Assembly: GCA_963781805.1 (NCBI GenBank)
Contig: CAWAHF010000004.1
Location: 248,001-312,000 of the forward strand
Origin: JAFGPL01 sp963781805
GTDB lineage: Bacteria; Bacteroidota; Bacteroidia; Bacteroidales; UBA10428
Direction of reading: 5' to 3'
Length of the DNA stretch: 64,000 bases
Part shown: piece by piece, positions 43,823 through 53,061 of the stretch
How positions within the stretch are numbered: the first letter of the stretch is position 1
How the letters are laid out: the number at the start of each line of letters is the position of its first letter
Translations under genes and position numbers: made by a program
Notes under the pieces: generated by a model
The model's input: only the letters and a program-made list of their open reading frames with translations
What the model was told of the DNA's origin: nothing
Database searches by the model: none

Positions 43823-44859
43823 AAAACAACATATCACATATTCCAATATTGGCAGTAACCATGGGCGATCCTGCCGGCATTGGTCCGGAAATAGCAGCAA
43901 AGACATTTGCAGTAAAGAAAATGTTGGATATATGTCAACCTGTTCTTATCGGAAATGTTGATATTATGGAAAGAGCTTTTCAACTAACCGGTACTAAGCT
44001 CAAAATCCATTTAATTTCTGAAATAGAACAAGCCAGATTTGAACCGGGATGGATGAATATTATCAATATAGATTGTGCAGATTTTCAGACAATTCAATAT
44101 GGCAAGATATCTGCCCAGGCAGGTGATATGGCTTTTAAGGCAGTAAAAAAAGCAATTGATCTTGCCCTAGCAGGAAAGGTTCAGGGAACTGTTACCGGAC
44201 CCATAAATAAGGAAGCTCTGAATAAAGCAGGGTATCACTTTTCAGGCCATACCGAAATTTATGCACATTTTACAAAAAGCGAAAATTCCGCCATGCTGCT
44301 GGTTGATGAAAACATCAGGGTGATACATGTTACAACCCATGTATCATTAAGACAGGCGTGTGATCTGGTAAAAAAAGAGAGAGTACTCAATGTTATCAGA
44401 CTGGTTGACACAGAGCTTAAAAAAATCGGTTTAACTTCTCCCCGAATAGGTGTGGCCGGGTTAAATCCACATTCCGGAGATGGTGGCCTGTTTGGCGACG
44501 AGGAAATCAAAGAAATTATTCCGGCTATTGAAGCAGCCAGAAAATCAGGTATTAATGCCGAGGGACCTGTGCCTCCTGATACTTTATTTGCATTGGCAAG
44601 GGGTGGTAAATATGATGTGTGTGTAGCTATGTATCACGATCAGGGACATATACCTTTTAAACTGATTGGATTTTTATGGGATGAGAAATCGCATAAAATG
44701 AAAAGTGTACAAGGTGTCAATGTGACTCTGGGTTTGCCGATTATAAGAACTTCAGTAGATCATGGAACCGCCTTTGAAATTGCAGGCAAAGGAATTGCAA
44801 GTCCGGATGCCCTAATAAATGCGATTGAATATGCTGTAAAACTATCCAAAAGTAAATAG
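43819..44859 (+). CDS. PdxA-family 4-phospho-acid dehydrogenase
   Basis: 346 residues. The PdxA fold has three metal-binding His in FSGHTEIYAH, VTTHVSLRQA and YHDQGHIPFK. The start is VTMGDPAGIGPE, as in the family. PdxA makes vitamin B6 precursors, but paralogues called PdxA2 oxidise 4-phospho-erythronate or 4-phospho-threonate after a DUF1537 kinase. The kinase gene follows here, separated by a tandem repeat, so PdxA2 is more likely than PdxA. The ATG overlaps the previous stop (ATGA). Confidence 0.9.
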   Translation: MKNNISHIPILAVTMGDPAGIGPEIAAKTFAVKKMLDICQPVLIGNVDIMERAFQLTGTKLKIHLISEIEQARFEPGWMNIINIDCADFQTIQYGKISAQAGDMAFKAVKKAIDLALAGKVQGTVTGPINKEALNKAGYHFSGHTEIYAHFTKSENSAMLLVDENIRVIHVTTHVSLRQACDLVKKERVLNVIRLVDTELKKIGLTSPRIGVAGLNPHSGDGGLFGDEEIKEIIPAIEAARKSGINAEGPVPPDTLFALARGGKYDVCVAMYHDQGHIPFKLIGFLWDEKSHKMKSVQGVNVTLGLPIIRTSVDHGTAFEIAGKGIASPDALINAIEYAVKLSKSK

Positions 44860-44904
44860 GATGATAATACATTTTCAACAAAGAAAAATAATTTATTTTA
44901 AACC

Positions 44905-45114
44905 ATGGACTAATAACCATGGACCAATAACCATGGACTAATAACCATGGACTAATAACCATGGACTAATAACCATGGACTAATAACCATGGACTAATAA
45001 CCATGGACTAATAACCATGGACTAATAACCATGGACTAATAACCATGGACTAATAACCATGGACTAATAACCATGGACTAATAACCATGGACTAATAACC
45101 ATGGACTAATAACT
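44905..45114. repeat. 14-bp tandem array, 15 copies
   Basis: Fifteen copies of ATGGACTAATAACC with an exact 14-bp period; the second copy has one T to C change. It ends 12 bp before the kinase ATG at 45126 and fills nearly the whole 266-bp gap after the PdxA2-like gene, leaving almost no space for a ribosome-binding site. Each copy carries the TGGACTAA core shared with the array at 26044-26183. Confidence 0.95.
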
Positions 45115-45125
45115 TTATATTAAAG

Positions 45126-46313
45126 ATGATAGCTGTTATTGCGGATGATTTTACAGGTGCAGCCGAAATTGGGGGCATAGGACTGCGGCACGGTCTTGAT
45201 GTTGTAATTGAGACCGAAACCATTCAGCAGTGCGACGCTGATTTGCTGATAATTGCTTCAGATACGCGATCACTTCCCGCAAAGGAAGCAGCTGAGCTAT
45301 TGTGGGATATTACAAAAAAATTACTCAAATTGAATCCTGATTTAATATATAAAAAGGTTGATTCGGTGCTAAGAGGAAATATATCTAAAGAATTATTTGC
45401 ACAGATGAATGCATCAGGAAAAATGAGGTCTGTGATAATTGCTGCCAATCCGGCACTTAAAAGATTTATTACTAAGGGTATATATTATATTGACGGAGTT
45501 CCGCTTGAAGAAACAAATTTTTCAAAAGATCCTGAATACCATGTATTTTCCTCATCTGTAAGTGAAATTGTTGGTGGTACGGATGTTTATTCTTGTCTGA
45601 ATCCTGACAGTATTTTGCCAAAAAATGGGTTAATTATTGGAGATGTTACAAATCAAAGCGATCTGAAAAGGTGGACGGATAAAATTGATGAATCAACGCT
45701 ACCTGCCGGTGCATCAGGATTTTTCGATGCTTTGCTTGTGAACAGACAAATTCGGGGCACAACCGATTATTCTAATCCGGAAGAATTTGGGGAGAAAATT
45801 CTGTACGTGCTGGGAAGTACTTTTCAAAAGGAGAAAAAACAGCTGGCTGTAATCAAATCAAGTGGATATCTGCTTTCCAATATGCCCGAAGAAATTTATT
45901 TTAATAAGAATTTCAATCCGAAGATGATTGAAACCTGGGCCGGTGAAATTATTGCCGGATTAAATGACAAAAGGAAAGTTGTGACTTTGGTAACACATTT
46001 GTCACATGCAGAACCTCAGCTTTCACTGAGAATAATGAAACATTTGGGTGAACTTATTAAAAATGTGGTGGAAAAAACAGAACTTGATGAATTGATCATT
46101 GAGGGCGGAAGCACTACCTCAGTAGTATTAAAATATTTGAATATTAACAAATTGTATCCTGTTCAGGAGCTTGATACCGGGGTTATCCGAATGAAACCCG
46201 AAGGAGATAGGAATCTGTTTATAACTACCAAACCTGGGAGTTATACCTGGCCGGATATTTTATGGTCAAATAAGAAGATTATGGATCAAAATAAAGTGCA
46301 GACTTTGAAATGA
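45126..46313 (+). CDS. Four-carbon acid sugar kinase family protein (DUF1537)
   Basis: 395 residues. The start MIAVIADDFTGAAEIGGIG, the internal KKVDSVLRGNISKEL and the C-terminal GGSTTSVVLKYL mark the DUF1537/OtnK family. Members phosphorylate erythronate, threonate or similar acids, giving the substrate for PdxA2-type dehydrogenases. The adjacent PdxA-like gene supports this chemistry. The 14-bp array just before its ATG is unusual. The symporter gene follows 7 bp after its stop, so those two are co-transcribed. Confidence 0.9.
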   Translation: MIAVIADDFTGAAEIGGIGLRHGLDVVIETETIQQCDADLLIIASDTRSLPAKEAAELLWDITKKLLKLNPDLIYKKVDSVLRGNISKELFAQMNASGKMRSVIIAANPALKRFITKGIYYIDGVPLEETNFSKDPEYHVFSSSVSEIVGGTDVYSCLNPDSILPKNGLIIGDVTNQSDLKRWTDKIDESTLPAGASGFFDALLVNRQIRGTTDYSNPEEFGEKILYVLGSTFQKEKKQLAVIKSSGYLLSNMPEEIYFNKNFNPKMIETWAGEIIAGLNDKRKVVTLVTHLSHAEPQLSLRIMKHLGELIKNVVEKTELDELIIEGGSTTSVVLKYLNINKLYPVQELDTGVIRMKPEGDRNLFITTKPGSYTWPDILWSNKKIMDQNKVQTLK

Positions 46314-46320
46314 TTCTGAT

Positions 46321-47889
46321 ATGAAGGGTACTCATTTACATATAATAGATTATATTATTATCGCAGGATCCCTAGTTGTTCCTTTTATAATTAGTCTTAG
46401 ATTTTCGAAAAAGCAGAATAATCTTAAAAAGTATTTTACCGCAAATGGTTCCCTGCCATCCTGGGCTATAGGCATTTCAATATTAGCTACCCTGATAAGC
46501 AGCATTACATTTCTGGCATATCCTGGTGAGGGATTTTCCTCCAACTGGATTCTTCTGGTTCAGGGACTGATGGTACCTGTTACGCTAGTTTTGATCATTG
46601 GATTTGTGGTTCCGCTGTACCGGAAGGTCATCAGGATTAGTGCATATGAATATTTTGAACAACGTTTTGGATTTTTTGCACGGATATACAGTTCATTAGG
46701 TTTTTTCCTGGCTCATTTTTCAAAAATGGGAACCGTTTTTTTCCTCATAGCCCTGGCTTTTGCAAAAATGACGGGTTTTAATACCTCTGAAATGATATGG
46801 ATGATCGGACTGGTGGTAATATTTGTCACCCTGCTTGGAGGAATTGAGGCTGTAGTCTGGCTTGATGTCTTTCAGGGATTTCTGCTAATTGGTGGAGGAA
46901 TTATCACCTTATTTCTGATTATTCACTTAACAGATGGTGGAATTTCGAGAATCTGGAAAGTTGCATCTGCAAATGGTAGAACCGGATTTGGACCTTACGA
47001 TATTAGTTTTACAAAACTTACCTTTATAGTAATGGCTCTAAACGGAATTTTTTATGCTATTCAGAAGTATGGTACCGATCAGACTATTGTCCAGCGTTAT
47101 TTGACTGCCAAATCAGATAAAGATGCCGTGAAGGCTTCACTTATGGGTGTGCTGCTGAGTGTTCCGGTATGGGCTTTGTTTATGTTTATCGGAACTGCCC
47201 TGTTTGCCTATTATCAGATTAATTCGGGAGAATTACCTACAGGAATCAGACCGGATGCGGTTTTCCCTTTTTTCATCATGACCAGATTACCAGTTGGAAT
47301 TGTCGGTCTTTTACTGGCTGCGTTACTTGCAGCTGCAATTTCCAGTCTCGACTCAGATTTAAATTGTTTGTCTGCCATATGTATTGAAGACTATTATATC
47401 AGATTCATGCCGCAGAGCACAGAAAAGCAACGTATGATAGCCAGCAGGATTGTGGTTGTTGTGGCAGGAATGGCCTCAATTTTAATTGCGCTCTATTATA
47501 CAAAATTAGGTGGTGAAGGAGTACTTGGTATCATATTCTTGTTATATTCAATTTTCTCAGGAGGCATTGCCGGAATGTTCCTGTTGGGAATATTTACAAA
47601 AAGAGCAAATAAACAGGGATTGCTGATTGGAATTATTGCAAGTGTTCTATTCACTGCTTATGCGGTTCTTACTTCCACAAAATTTGAATTTGGAGGAAAC
47701 AAGGGACTTCTCCTTGATTTCGGCAGGTTTAACTTTTCACATAATAAAATGATGCTGGGTGTTTACAGCCATATAATTTTATTTATAACAGGTTATGCTG
47801 GCAGCTTTCTATTCAGCAATACAAAAAATATTGAACCGTTAACCTATTCGGGATGGAAAAAAAGGAATAATGAATTAATTTTAAAATAA
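46321..47889 (+). CDS. Sodium:solute symporter (SSS family)
   Basis: 522 residues with about 13-14 membrane helices (for example LHIIDYIIIAGSLVVPFII, then LLVQGLMVPVTLVLIIGFVV). SSS signature regions are seen: SILATLISSITFLAYPGEGF and YGTDQTIVQRYLTAKSDKDA. The family moves sugars, acid sugars or other solutes with Na+. In this operon it most likely imports a galacturonate-type or acid-sugar product across the inner membrane. It follows the kinase by 7 bp and precedes SusC by 47 bp. Confidence 0.92.
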   Translation: MKGTHLHIIDYIIIAGSLVVPFIISLRFSKKQNNLKKYFTANGSLPSWAIGISILATLISSITFLAYPGEGFSSNWILLVQGLMVPVTLVLIIGFVVPLYRKVIRISAYEYFEQRFGFFARIYSSLGFFLAHFSKMGTVFFLIALAFAKMTGFNTSEMIWMIGLVVIFVTLLGGIEAVVWLDVFQGFLLIGGGIITLFLIIHLTDGGISRIWKVASANGRTGFGPYDISFTKLTFIVMALNGIFYAIQKYGTDQTIVQRYLTAKSDKDAVKASLMGVLLSVPVWALFMFIGTALFAYYQINSGELPTGIRPDAVFPFFIMTRLPVGIVGLLLAALLAAAISSLDSDLNCLSAICIEDYYIRFMPQSTEKQRMIASRIVVVVAGMASILIALYYTKLGGEGVLGIIFLLYSIFSGGIAGMFLLGIFTKRANKQGLLIGIIASVLFTAYAVLTSTKFEFGGNKGLLLDFGRFNFSHNKMMLGVYSHIILFITGYAGSFLFSNTKNIEPLTYSGWKKRNNELILK

Positions 47890-47936
47890 TAAAAACGCTC
47901 ATAACTGACAGCCTAGAAATACTAACTGCTTAAGCC

Positions 47937-50900
47937 ATGAAAAAAACTATTCTGATAATTGCCCTCATTTTGATTGTAGCAGGGCAAATTTTAGCCCAGA
48001 TTAGAGTCTCAGGGGTAATAAGAAACGATGCCGGAGAAACACTGCCCGGAGTAAATGTAGTAATTAAAGGTACCACAGAGGGCACCATCAGTGATATGGA
48101 TGGAAAATATATCATTGAGAATGTACCTGCTGATGGTTTTCTTCAGTTTTCGATGGTAGGAATGCTTGAACAGGAAGTTAAAGTGAACGGCCGTTCGGTA
48201 ATAGATATTACATTGGCCGAGGATGTACAAAGCCTTGATGAAGTTGTCGTCGTTGGGTATGGAAGTGTAAAAAGGGCGAATCTGGCCGGTTCTGTTACAG
48301 ATATCAATGCGGATGAACTAAAAGATATACCTGTATCCAATTTATCAGCAGCCCTAGAAGGCAAATTGTCGGGAGTTCGTGTTTCCATACCAAGTGGCAA
48401 TCCTCTGTCAAATACAACTATACAGATTAGAGGGAATACAACCTATAGTGATATTGGAGAAGATCCATTGTATGTTATTGATGGTATTGTTCGGGATAAA
48501 GAGGCCTTTGATATTTTGGATCCAAGTGAAGTAGCAAGTATATCGGTATTGAAGGATGCTTCTGCGGCAGTTTATGGGGCAACTTCTGCCGGAGGTGTAA
48601 TACTGATATCTACTAAAAAAGGTTCAGAAGGAAAGATAAAAGTAAATTATAGTGGTAGCTACGGTGTTTCCCAGGTAATCAATACTACCGAAATGTTATC
48701 TGCCTATGATCATGCCAAGATGTTAAATGACGGTTACAGAATACAAAATTTAAAAAAGAGTGATCCGAGATGGTTTACTGAAAATGAATTGAATTATTTT
48801 AAAGATTCGCTTCCCAATGGTGGATATAATTGGCTGGACGGAGCTTGGAAAGATGCAACAGTAAGTAAGCATAACCTTAGCTTTAGTGGAGGGACAGAAA
48901 GGGTGACATATTACTTTGGAGGGAATTATTTAAGCGAAATGGGAAGTATTGAAAATCTTTACGCTAAAAAATATACAATACGTAGTAGCATTGAAGTGGA
49001 GGTAGTTAAAGGCTTAACGGCTTCTTTTGAGACCAGTATTGGACAAAAGGAAACCAATACCCCGTTAAGCCCTTTTGATGTGCAGTCTGATTTGTTGAAT
49101 GAAACATTTAAAGCATTATTAACTAATCCCAAATGGATTCCTCCTATGGTGGACGGGAAACTGTTTTATCAGGACGGGGTTATAAACAACAACCCTTATG
49201 TATTATGGGAAAATAATAACTACAAAAATAATGTTTCAAATTCCATTAGCTACATTGCCGCATTAAATTATAAATTACCTATTAAAGGTTTGAGTATAGG
49301 ATTTCAGTTAAGTCAATCCAAAGACAATAGTATAGGTAAGCAGTATAATGGTATTGCTTATGGGTATAATTTTGCACAAACAAGCGGTTTTCATATTTTT
49401 GATTTAAATGCTCCATTGGATTCTGTTAAGCCTCGCACTGCTTTACAAGGACAAGAATATCTAGAGGAAAATACTACCAATAGTAAATCCTACCAGGGGA
49501 ATGCCAAAATTTCTTATAACAGGCAATTTGGCTTGCATAATGTAAGCGCCATGGCTGTTTGTGAATTTGGAGAGGGATATGGAAGTAAAGTTGGATGGAA
49601 GAAAGCTACAGACCAAATTGTTGAAGGCTATGATTTGGAATGGGCTTTTGCGCGTGATAATGCAGGATATAGTATTGCACTTCCATCCTATACACAAAGT
49701 GCGAGTTTAAGTTATATTGGGCGTTTAAACTATGTGTATGCCGATCGCTATATTTCAGAATTTGCCTTCCGCTACGAATCAAATTTAGCCTTCCCTTCAA
49801 GTCATCGTTGGGGCTTATTTCCTTCGGTACTGATGGGTTGGGTTATTTCTGAAGAACCTTTTTTTAAAAGAGCTAAAGGTGTTGTTAATTTTTTAAAATT
49901 AAGAGCTTCTGCAGGGAGATTGGGCAATGTTACACCCCAACCTTTTTTGTATCTAAGGACCTATGAACCCACAAACAACAATTTTTTATTTGGAGATCAA
50001 CCTGCTTTTATGGTAGAAGCCAAAAACGATGGATTTGTTAATCAGGATATTGAATGGCAGAAAACTAATAAATATGATATTGGCTTAAATTTGCGTCTTT
50101 GGGATAGTAAAATTAATTTAACAGTGGATGGATTCTATGACTATACTTACGATATTTTAGCGCCCATATCAAGCCGAGCACCCACTACACTTGGAATAAA
50201 ATCGAATAATAAAGTTAAATTCAACTATGGAGAAATGGATTCGTATGGTTACGAGCTGGAATTGGGATACAGGAATGCAATAGGTACTAATTTTAAATAC
50301 GATGTTCGTTTCATTTTTTCATGGTCCAATGATAGGATACTAAAAATTGCCCAGGCTGAAACTGCAGTGGGAACCTGGCGTGATGAAACAAAGAATCATC
50401 CGGACAATCAACCTGGAGCTATTAGCTCCGGAATGATTAGAACTCAGGAGGAACTGGATGATATTTTGATGGATAATCCAAATTATTCTACAGGTGGGAC
50501 TCCACTCGATCTAGGAATGTTAAACTACCTGGATATAAGAGGAACCGATGGATCTGAAGGACCTAATGGGAGGTTCAGTTTTGATCTTACTGAAGATAGG
50601 ACGATTATTTCCAAACGGACATCTCCGCCCTATATATACGGTACAACTTTAGGGGCAGAATGGAAAGGTATACGGATTAATGCCACATTAAGTGGAGAGT
50701 TTGGCAACCTGGTTTTTTATGATAAAAATGCCATGGATAATCCAACAGCGCAGGCTAATGTACCTGCCTTTTGGGCCGATCATTGGACACCTGAAAATCC
50801 GGATGCAGCTTATCCCAGGGCCTATGACTATGGGCTTGAAGGAAATTATTCTACCTACTTTAGACGGAATGGGCATACCTTAAGGGTTTCAGACCTTAAT

Positions 50901-51086
50901 GTTTCTTACTCATTACCAGGTAAATGGGTTAATAAACTGGGTTTAAATAGTTTCAGGATATATATGAATTCGAAATATTTATGGACTATCATTAATCCTT
51001 TCGACTATAAAGACGCCTATTTAGCAGATTATAGCGGTTACCCCATGACAAGGAACTTTGTTTTTGGTCTAAATGTAAGTTATTAA
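47937..51086 (+). CDS. SusC/RagA-family TonB-linked outer membrane protein
   Basis: 1049 residues. It has a signal peptide, then a carboxypeptidase-like regulatory domain (RVSGVIRNDAGETLPGVNVV), the TonB box LDEVVVVGYG, a plug domain (ISVLKDASAAVYGATSAGGVI) and a 22-strand barrel ending FGLNVSY. It imports oligosaccharides with the SusD partner that follows 12 bp later. In context the cargo is a pectin-derived oligomer. Confidence 0.95.
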   Translation: MKKTILIIALILIVAGQILAQIRVSGVIRNDAGETLPGVNVVIKGTTEGTISDMDGKYIIENVPADGFLQFSMVGMLEQEVKVNGRSVIDITLAEDVQSLDEVVVVGYGSVKRANLAGSVTDINADELKDIPVSNLSAALEGKLSGVRVSIPSGNPLSNTTIQIRGNTTYSDIGEDPLYVIDGIVRDKEAFDILDPSEVASISVLKDASAAVYGATSAGGVILISTKKGSEGKIKVNYSGSYGVSQVINTTEMLSAYDHAKMLNDGYRIQNLKKSDPRWFTENELNYFKDSLPNGGYNWLDGAWKDATVSKHNLSFSGGTERVTYYFGGNYLSEMGSIENLYAKKYTIRSSIEVEVVKGLTASFETSIGQKETNTPLSPFDVQSDLLNETFKALLTNPKWIPPMVDGKLFYQDGVINNNPYVLWENNNYKNNVSNSISYIAALNYKLPIKGLSIGFQLSQSKDNSIGKQYNGIAYGYNFAQTSGFHIFDLNAPLDSVKPRTALQGQEYLEENTTNSKSYQGNAKISYNRQFGLHNVSAMAVCEFGEGYGSKVGWKKATDQIVEGYDLEWAFARDNAGYSIALPSYTQSASLSYIGRLNYVYADRYISEFAFRYESNLAFPSSHRWGLFPSVLMGWVISEEPFFKRAKGVVNFLKLRASAGRLGNVTPQPFLYLRTYEPTNNNFLFGDQPAFMVEAKNDGFVNQDIEWQKTNKYDIGLNLRLWDSKINLTVDGFYDYTYDILAPISSRAPTTLGIKSNNKVKFNYGEMDSYGYELELGYRNAIGTNFKYDVRFIFSWSNDRILKIAQAETAVGTWRDETKNHPDNQPGAISSGMIRTQEELDDILMDNPNYSTGGTPLDLGMLNYLDIRGTDGSEGPNGRFSFDLTEDRTIISKRTSPPYIYGTTLGAEWKGIRINATLSGEFGNLVFYDKNAMDNPTAQANVPAFWADHWTPENPDAAYPRAYDYGLEGNYSTYFRRNGHTLRVSDLNVSYSLPGKWVNKLGLNSFRIYMNSKYLWTIINPFDYKDAYLADYSGYPMTRNFVFGLNVSY

Positions 51087-51098
51087 AAAATAGAAATC

Positions 51099-53051
51099 AT
51101 GTTTAAAAATAGGACTATCAGAAGAATTAAAAGAGTTATTTGTGGTCTTAGCTGTGGGATCCTTTTTATCTTAATTATTAATTCATGTGAAATTCTAGAT
51201 AAAGAACCATTGACTGCTGTTCCAGAGGAAGATATGTGGAATAACGAAGTATTAACTACTGCATTTTTAAATGACATATATTATTACGTAATGCCAAGAT
51301 TCTCGGCAACAGCAACCTCATCTTATTGTGATGAAACAATAGGGGCTTTTGTTTCAAAGACAAATAAATTTAGAGGGGCTAATGATTTTATGTATGGTCG
51401 TTTAGAAGTATCGCAAGAAATAGAGGCTGATTTATACCGCGATATTAATAGTCAGGTACTTAGCACTAAGGAGAAAAGTTTGGGGATTCCTCTATTTAAC
51501 CGGGATACTTATGGTTACATCCGAAAGATTAATATGTTTCTAAGTTATATAGATGAAGGAACCCTTAATTATGCTACCAAGCAAAAACTTAAAGGTCAGG
51601 CCTATTTTCTACGCGCCTGGATTTATAATAAGCTAGTGATTCTTTATGGTGGAGTGCCAATGGTTTTAGATATACAAACTGCATTTTCAGCTGGTAATAT
51701 TGATGAAGAATTGTTTGTGACAAGGAATTCTACCAGAGAATGTATCGAGTTAATAGCTACAGATCTCGATTCAGCATTTGCTAATTTACCCGCAACATGG
51801 GATGATAGGGATGATTATGGTCGCATAACCCGGGGTGCTGCTATTTCTTTAAAAGGGAGGTTGTTGCTATATTGGGCGAGTCCACAGTTTAACCCGGATA
51901 ATAAAATAGAAAGATGGCAATGGGCCTACGATGTAAATAAAAAAGCTCTTGAAGTATTGGATGAGGATGGGTATGGATTGGATCCAAGTTTTGAAAACCT
52001 TCTGGATAATTGTGTTGAAAATTCAAAAGAAGCCATAATGGTTACGGTATATAGTGAATCATTATCAGGATTCAGTCATTCCTATGATAACAATGTTAGG
52101 CCGGCGCCACAAACAAAATCTGGGAAAAATCCGGATAATTGTCCATCATGGAATTTAGTGCTTGCTTTTCCTATGAGTGATGGCTACCCAATATATGCCA
52201 GTGGTGGTTCTGTACCCTTTGATACCATAATGTATTGGCAAAACAGAGACCCGCGTTTCAAATATACAGTGGCATATAATAGTGAAAATTACCCGCTTTC
52301 AGGACAAACTGACTATAAATTATGGACATACTTTTATTTAGACGAAAATAATAACTGGCTTAACGCACTCGAAAACAAAGCAAGTAATGTATCGCCTACC
52401 GGTTTCTACTGCAAAAAATTTATAAATCCAAAAATAGCAAAAGATAATACCGACCAAATTGGGACCGACTGGATTGAAATTCGTTACGCAGAAGTCTTGT
52501 TAAATTTTGCCGAATGTGCCAATGAGTTGGATGGTAAACAGGATGAGGTCTTTTCTGCCCTTGATGAGATAAGAAACGGCAGAGACGACGTTAAGGCGGG
52601 AATGGGATACATTAATGATAATAAAAACGACCGTGTAATAATGCGTGAAATAATTATGACTGAACGCCAGGTTGAACTGGCATTTGAAAATAAAAGACAT
52701 TGGGACCTCCGTCGCAGAAATATGTTTGTTGAAGATTTGGGGCCAAACATAAAAAAACTCAATGGAACATACCGTTTAGGGTGGCGGATTGAGTTGAATC
52801 AGGATAGATTTACAGCTGAATATGCAGAACTAGCTCGAGCAGACAATACAATATGGGATTTAAGTAAACCCAATGTGTACAAAGTGGTTTTTAGTGAGAA
52901 CTATGCCGATATCTTGGATACCGAGTCTCCTATCAAATTTTTGCAGCCACAGTACAACTTTTATCCTATACCTTCTGAAAACACTGAAAAAAATCCAAAT
53001 CTGGAACAAACGATTTACTGGGGAGGTAGCTACGATCCATTTAATGAATAA
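51099..53051 (+). CDS. SusD/RagB-family outer membrane lipoprotein
   Basis: 650 residues. The N-terminus carries a lipobox ending INSC, and the mature protein begins EILDKEPLTAVPEEDMW. The helical repeat core and the C-terminal ERQVELAFENKRHWDLRRRN match the RagB/SusD family. It captures glycan at the surface and feeds SusC. It lies 12 bp after SusC and 10 bp before the SUMF lipoprotein. Confidence 0.95.
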   Translation: MFKNRTIRRIKRVICGLSCGILFILIINSCEILDKEPLTAVPEEDMWNNEVLTTAFLNDIYYYVMPRFSATATSSYCDETIGAFVSKTNKFRGANDFMYGRLEVSQEIEADLYRDINSQVLSTKEKSLGIPLFNRDTYGYIRKINMFLSYIDEGTLNYATKQKLKGQAYFLRAWIYNKLVILYGGVPMVLDIQTAFSAGNIDEELFVTRNSTRECIELIATDLDSAFANLPATWDDRDDYGRITRGAAISLKGRLLLYWASPQFNPDNKIERWQWAYDVNKKALEVLDEDGYGLDPSFENLLDNCVENSKEAIMVTVYSESLSGFSHSYDNNVRPAPQTKSGKNPDNCPSWNLVLAFPMSDGYPIYASGGSVPFDTIMYWQNRDPRFKYTVAYNSENYPLSGQTDYKLWTYFYLDENNNWLNALENKASNVSPTGFYCKKFINPKIAKDNTDQIGTDWIEIRYAEVLLNFAECANELDGKQDEVFSALDEIRNGRDDVKAGMGYINDNKNDRVIMREIIMTERQVELAFENKRHWDLRRRNMFVEDLGPNIKKLNGTYRLGWRIELNQDRFTAEYAELARADNTIWDLSKPNVYKVVFSENYADILDTESPIKFLQPQYNFYPIPSENTEKNPNLEQTIYWGGSYDPFNE

Positions 53052-53061
53052 AAAATAAAAA

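Noticed and set aside
44741..44962. Minus-strand frame with repeating HGYWSMVISPW
   Set aside because: It is only the 14-bp array read through; there is no start signal or homologue.
44905..45114. CRISPR array
   Set aside because: The units are 14 bp and directly adjoining, with no spacers and no cas genes.
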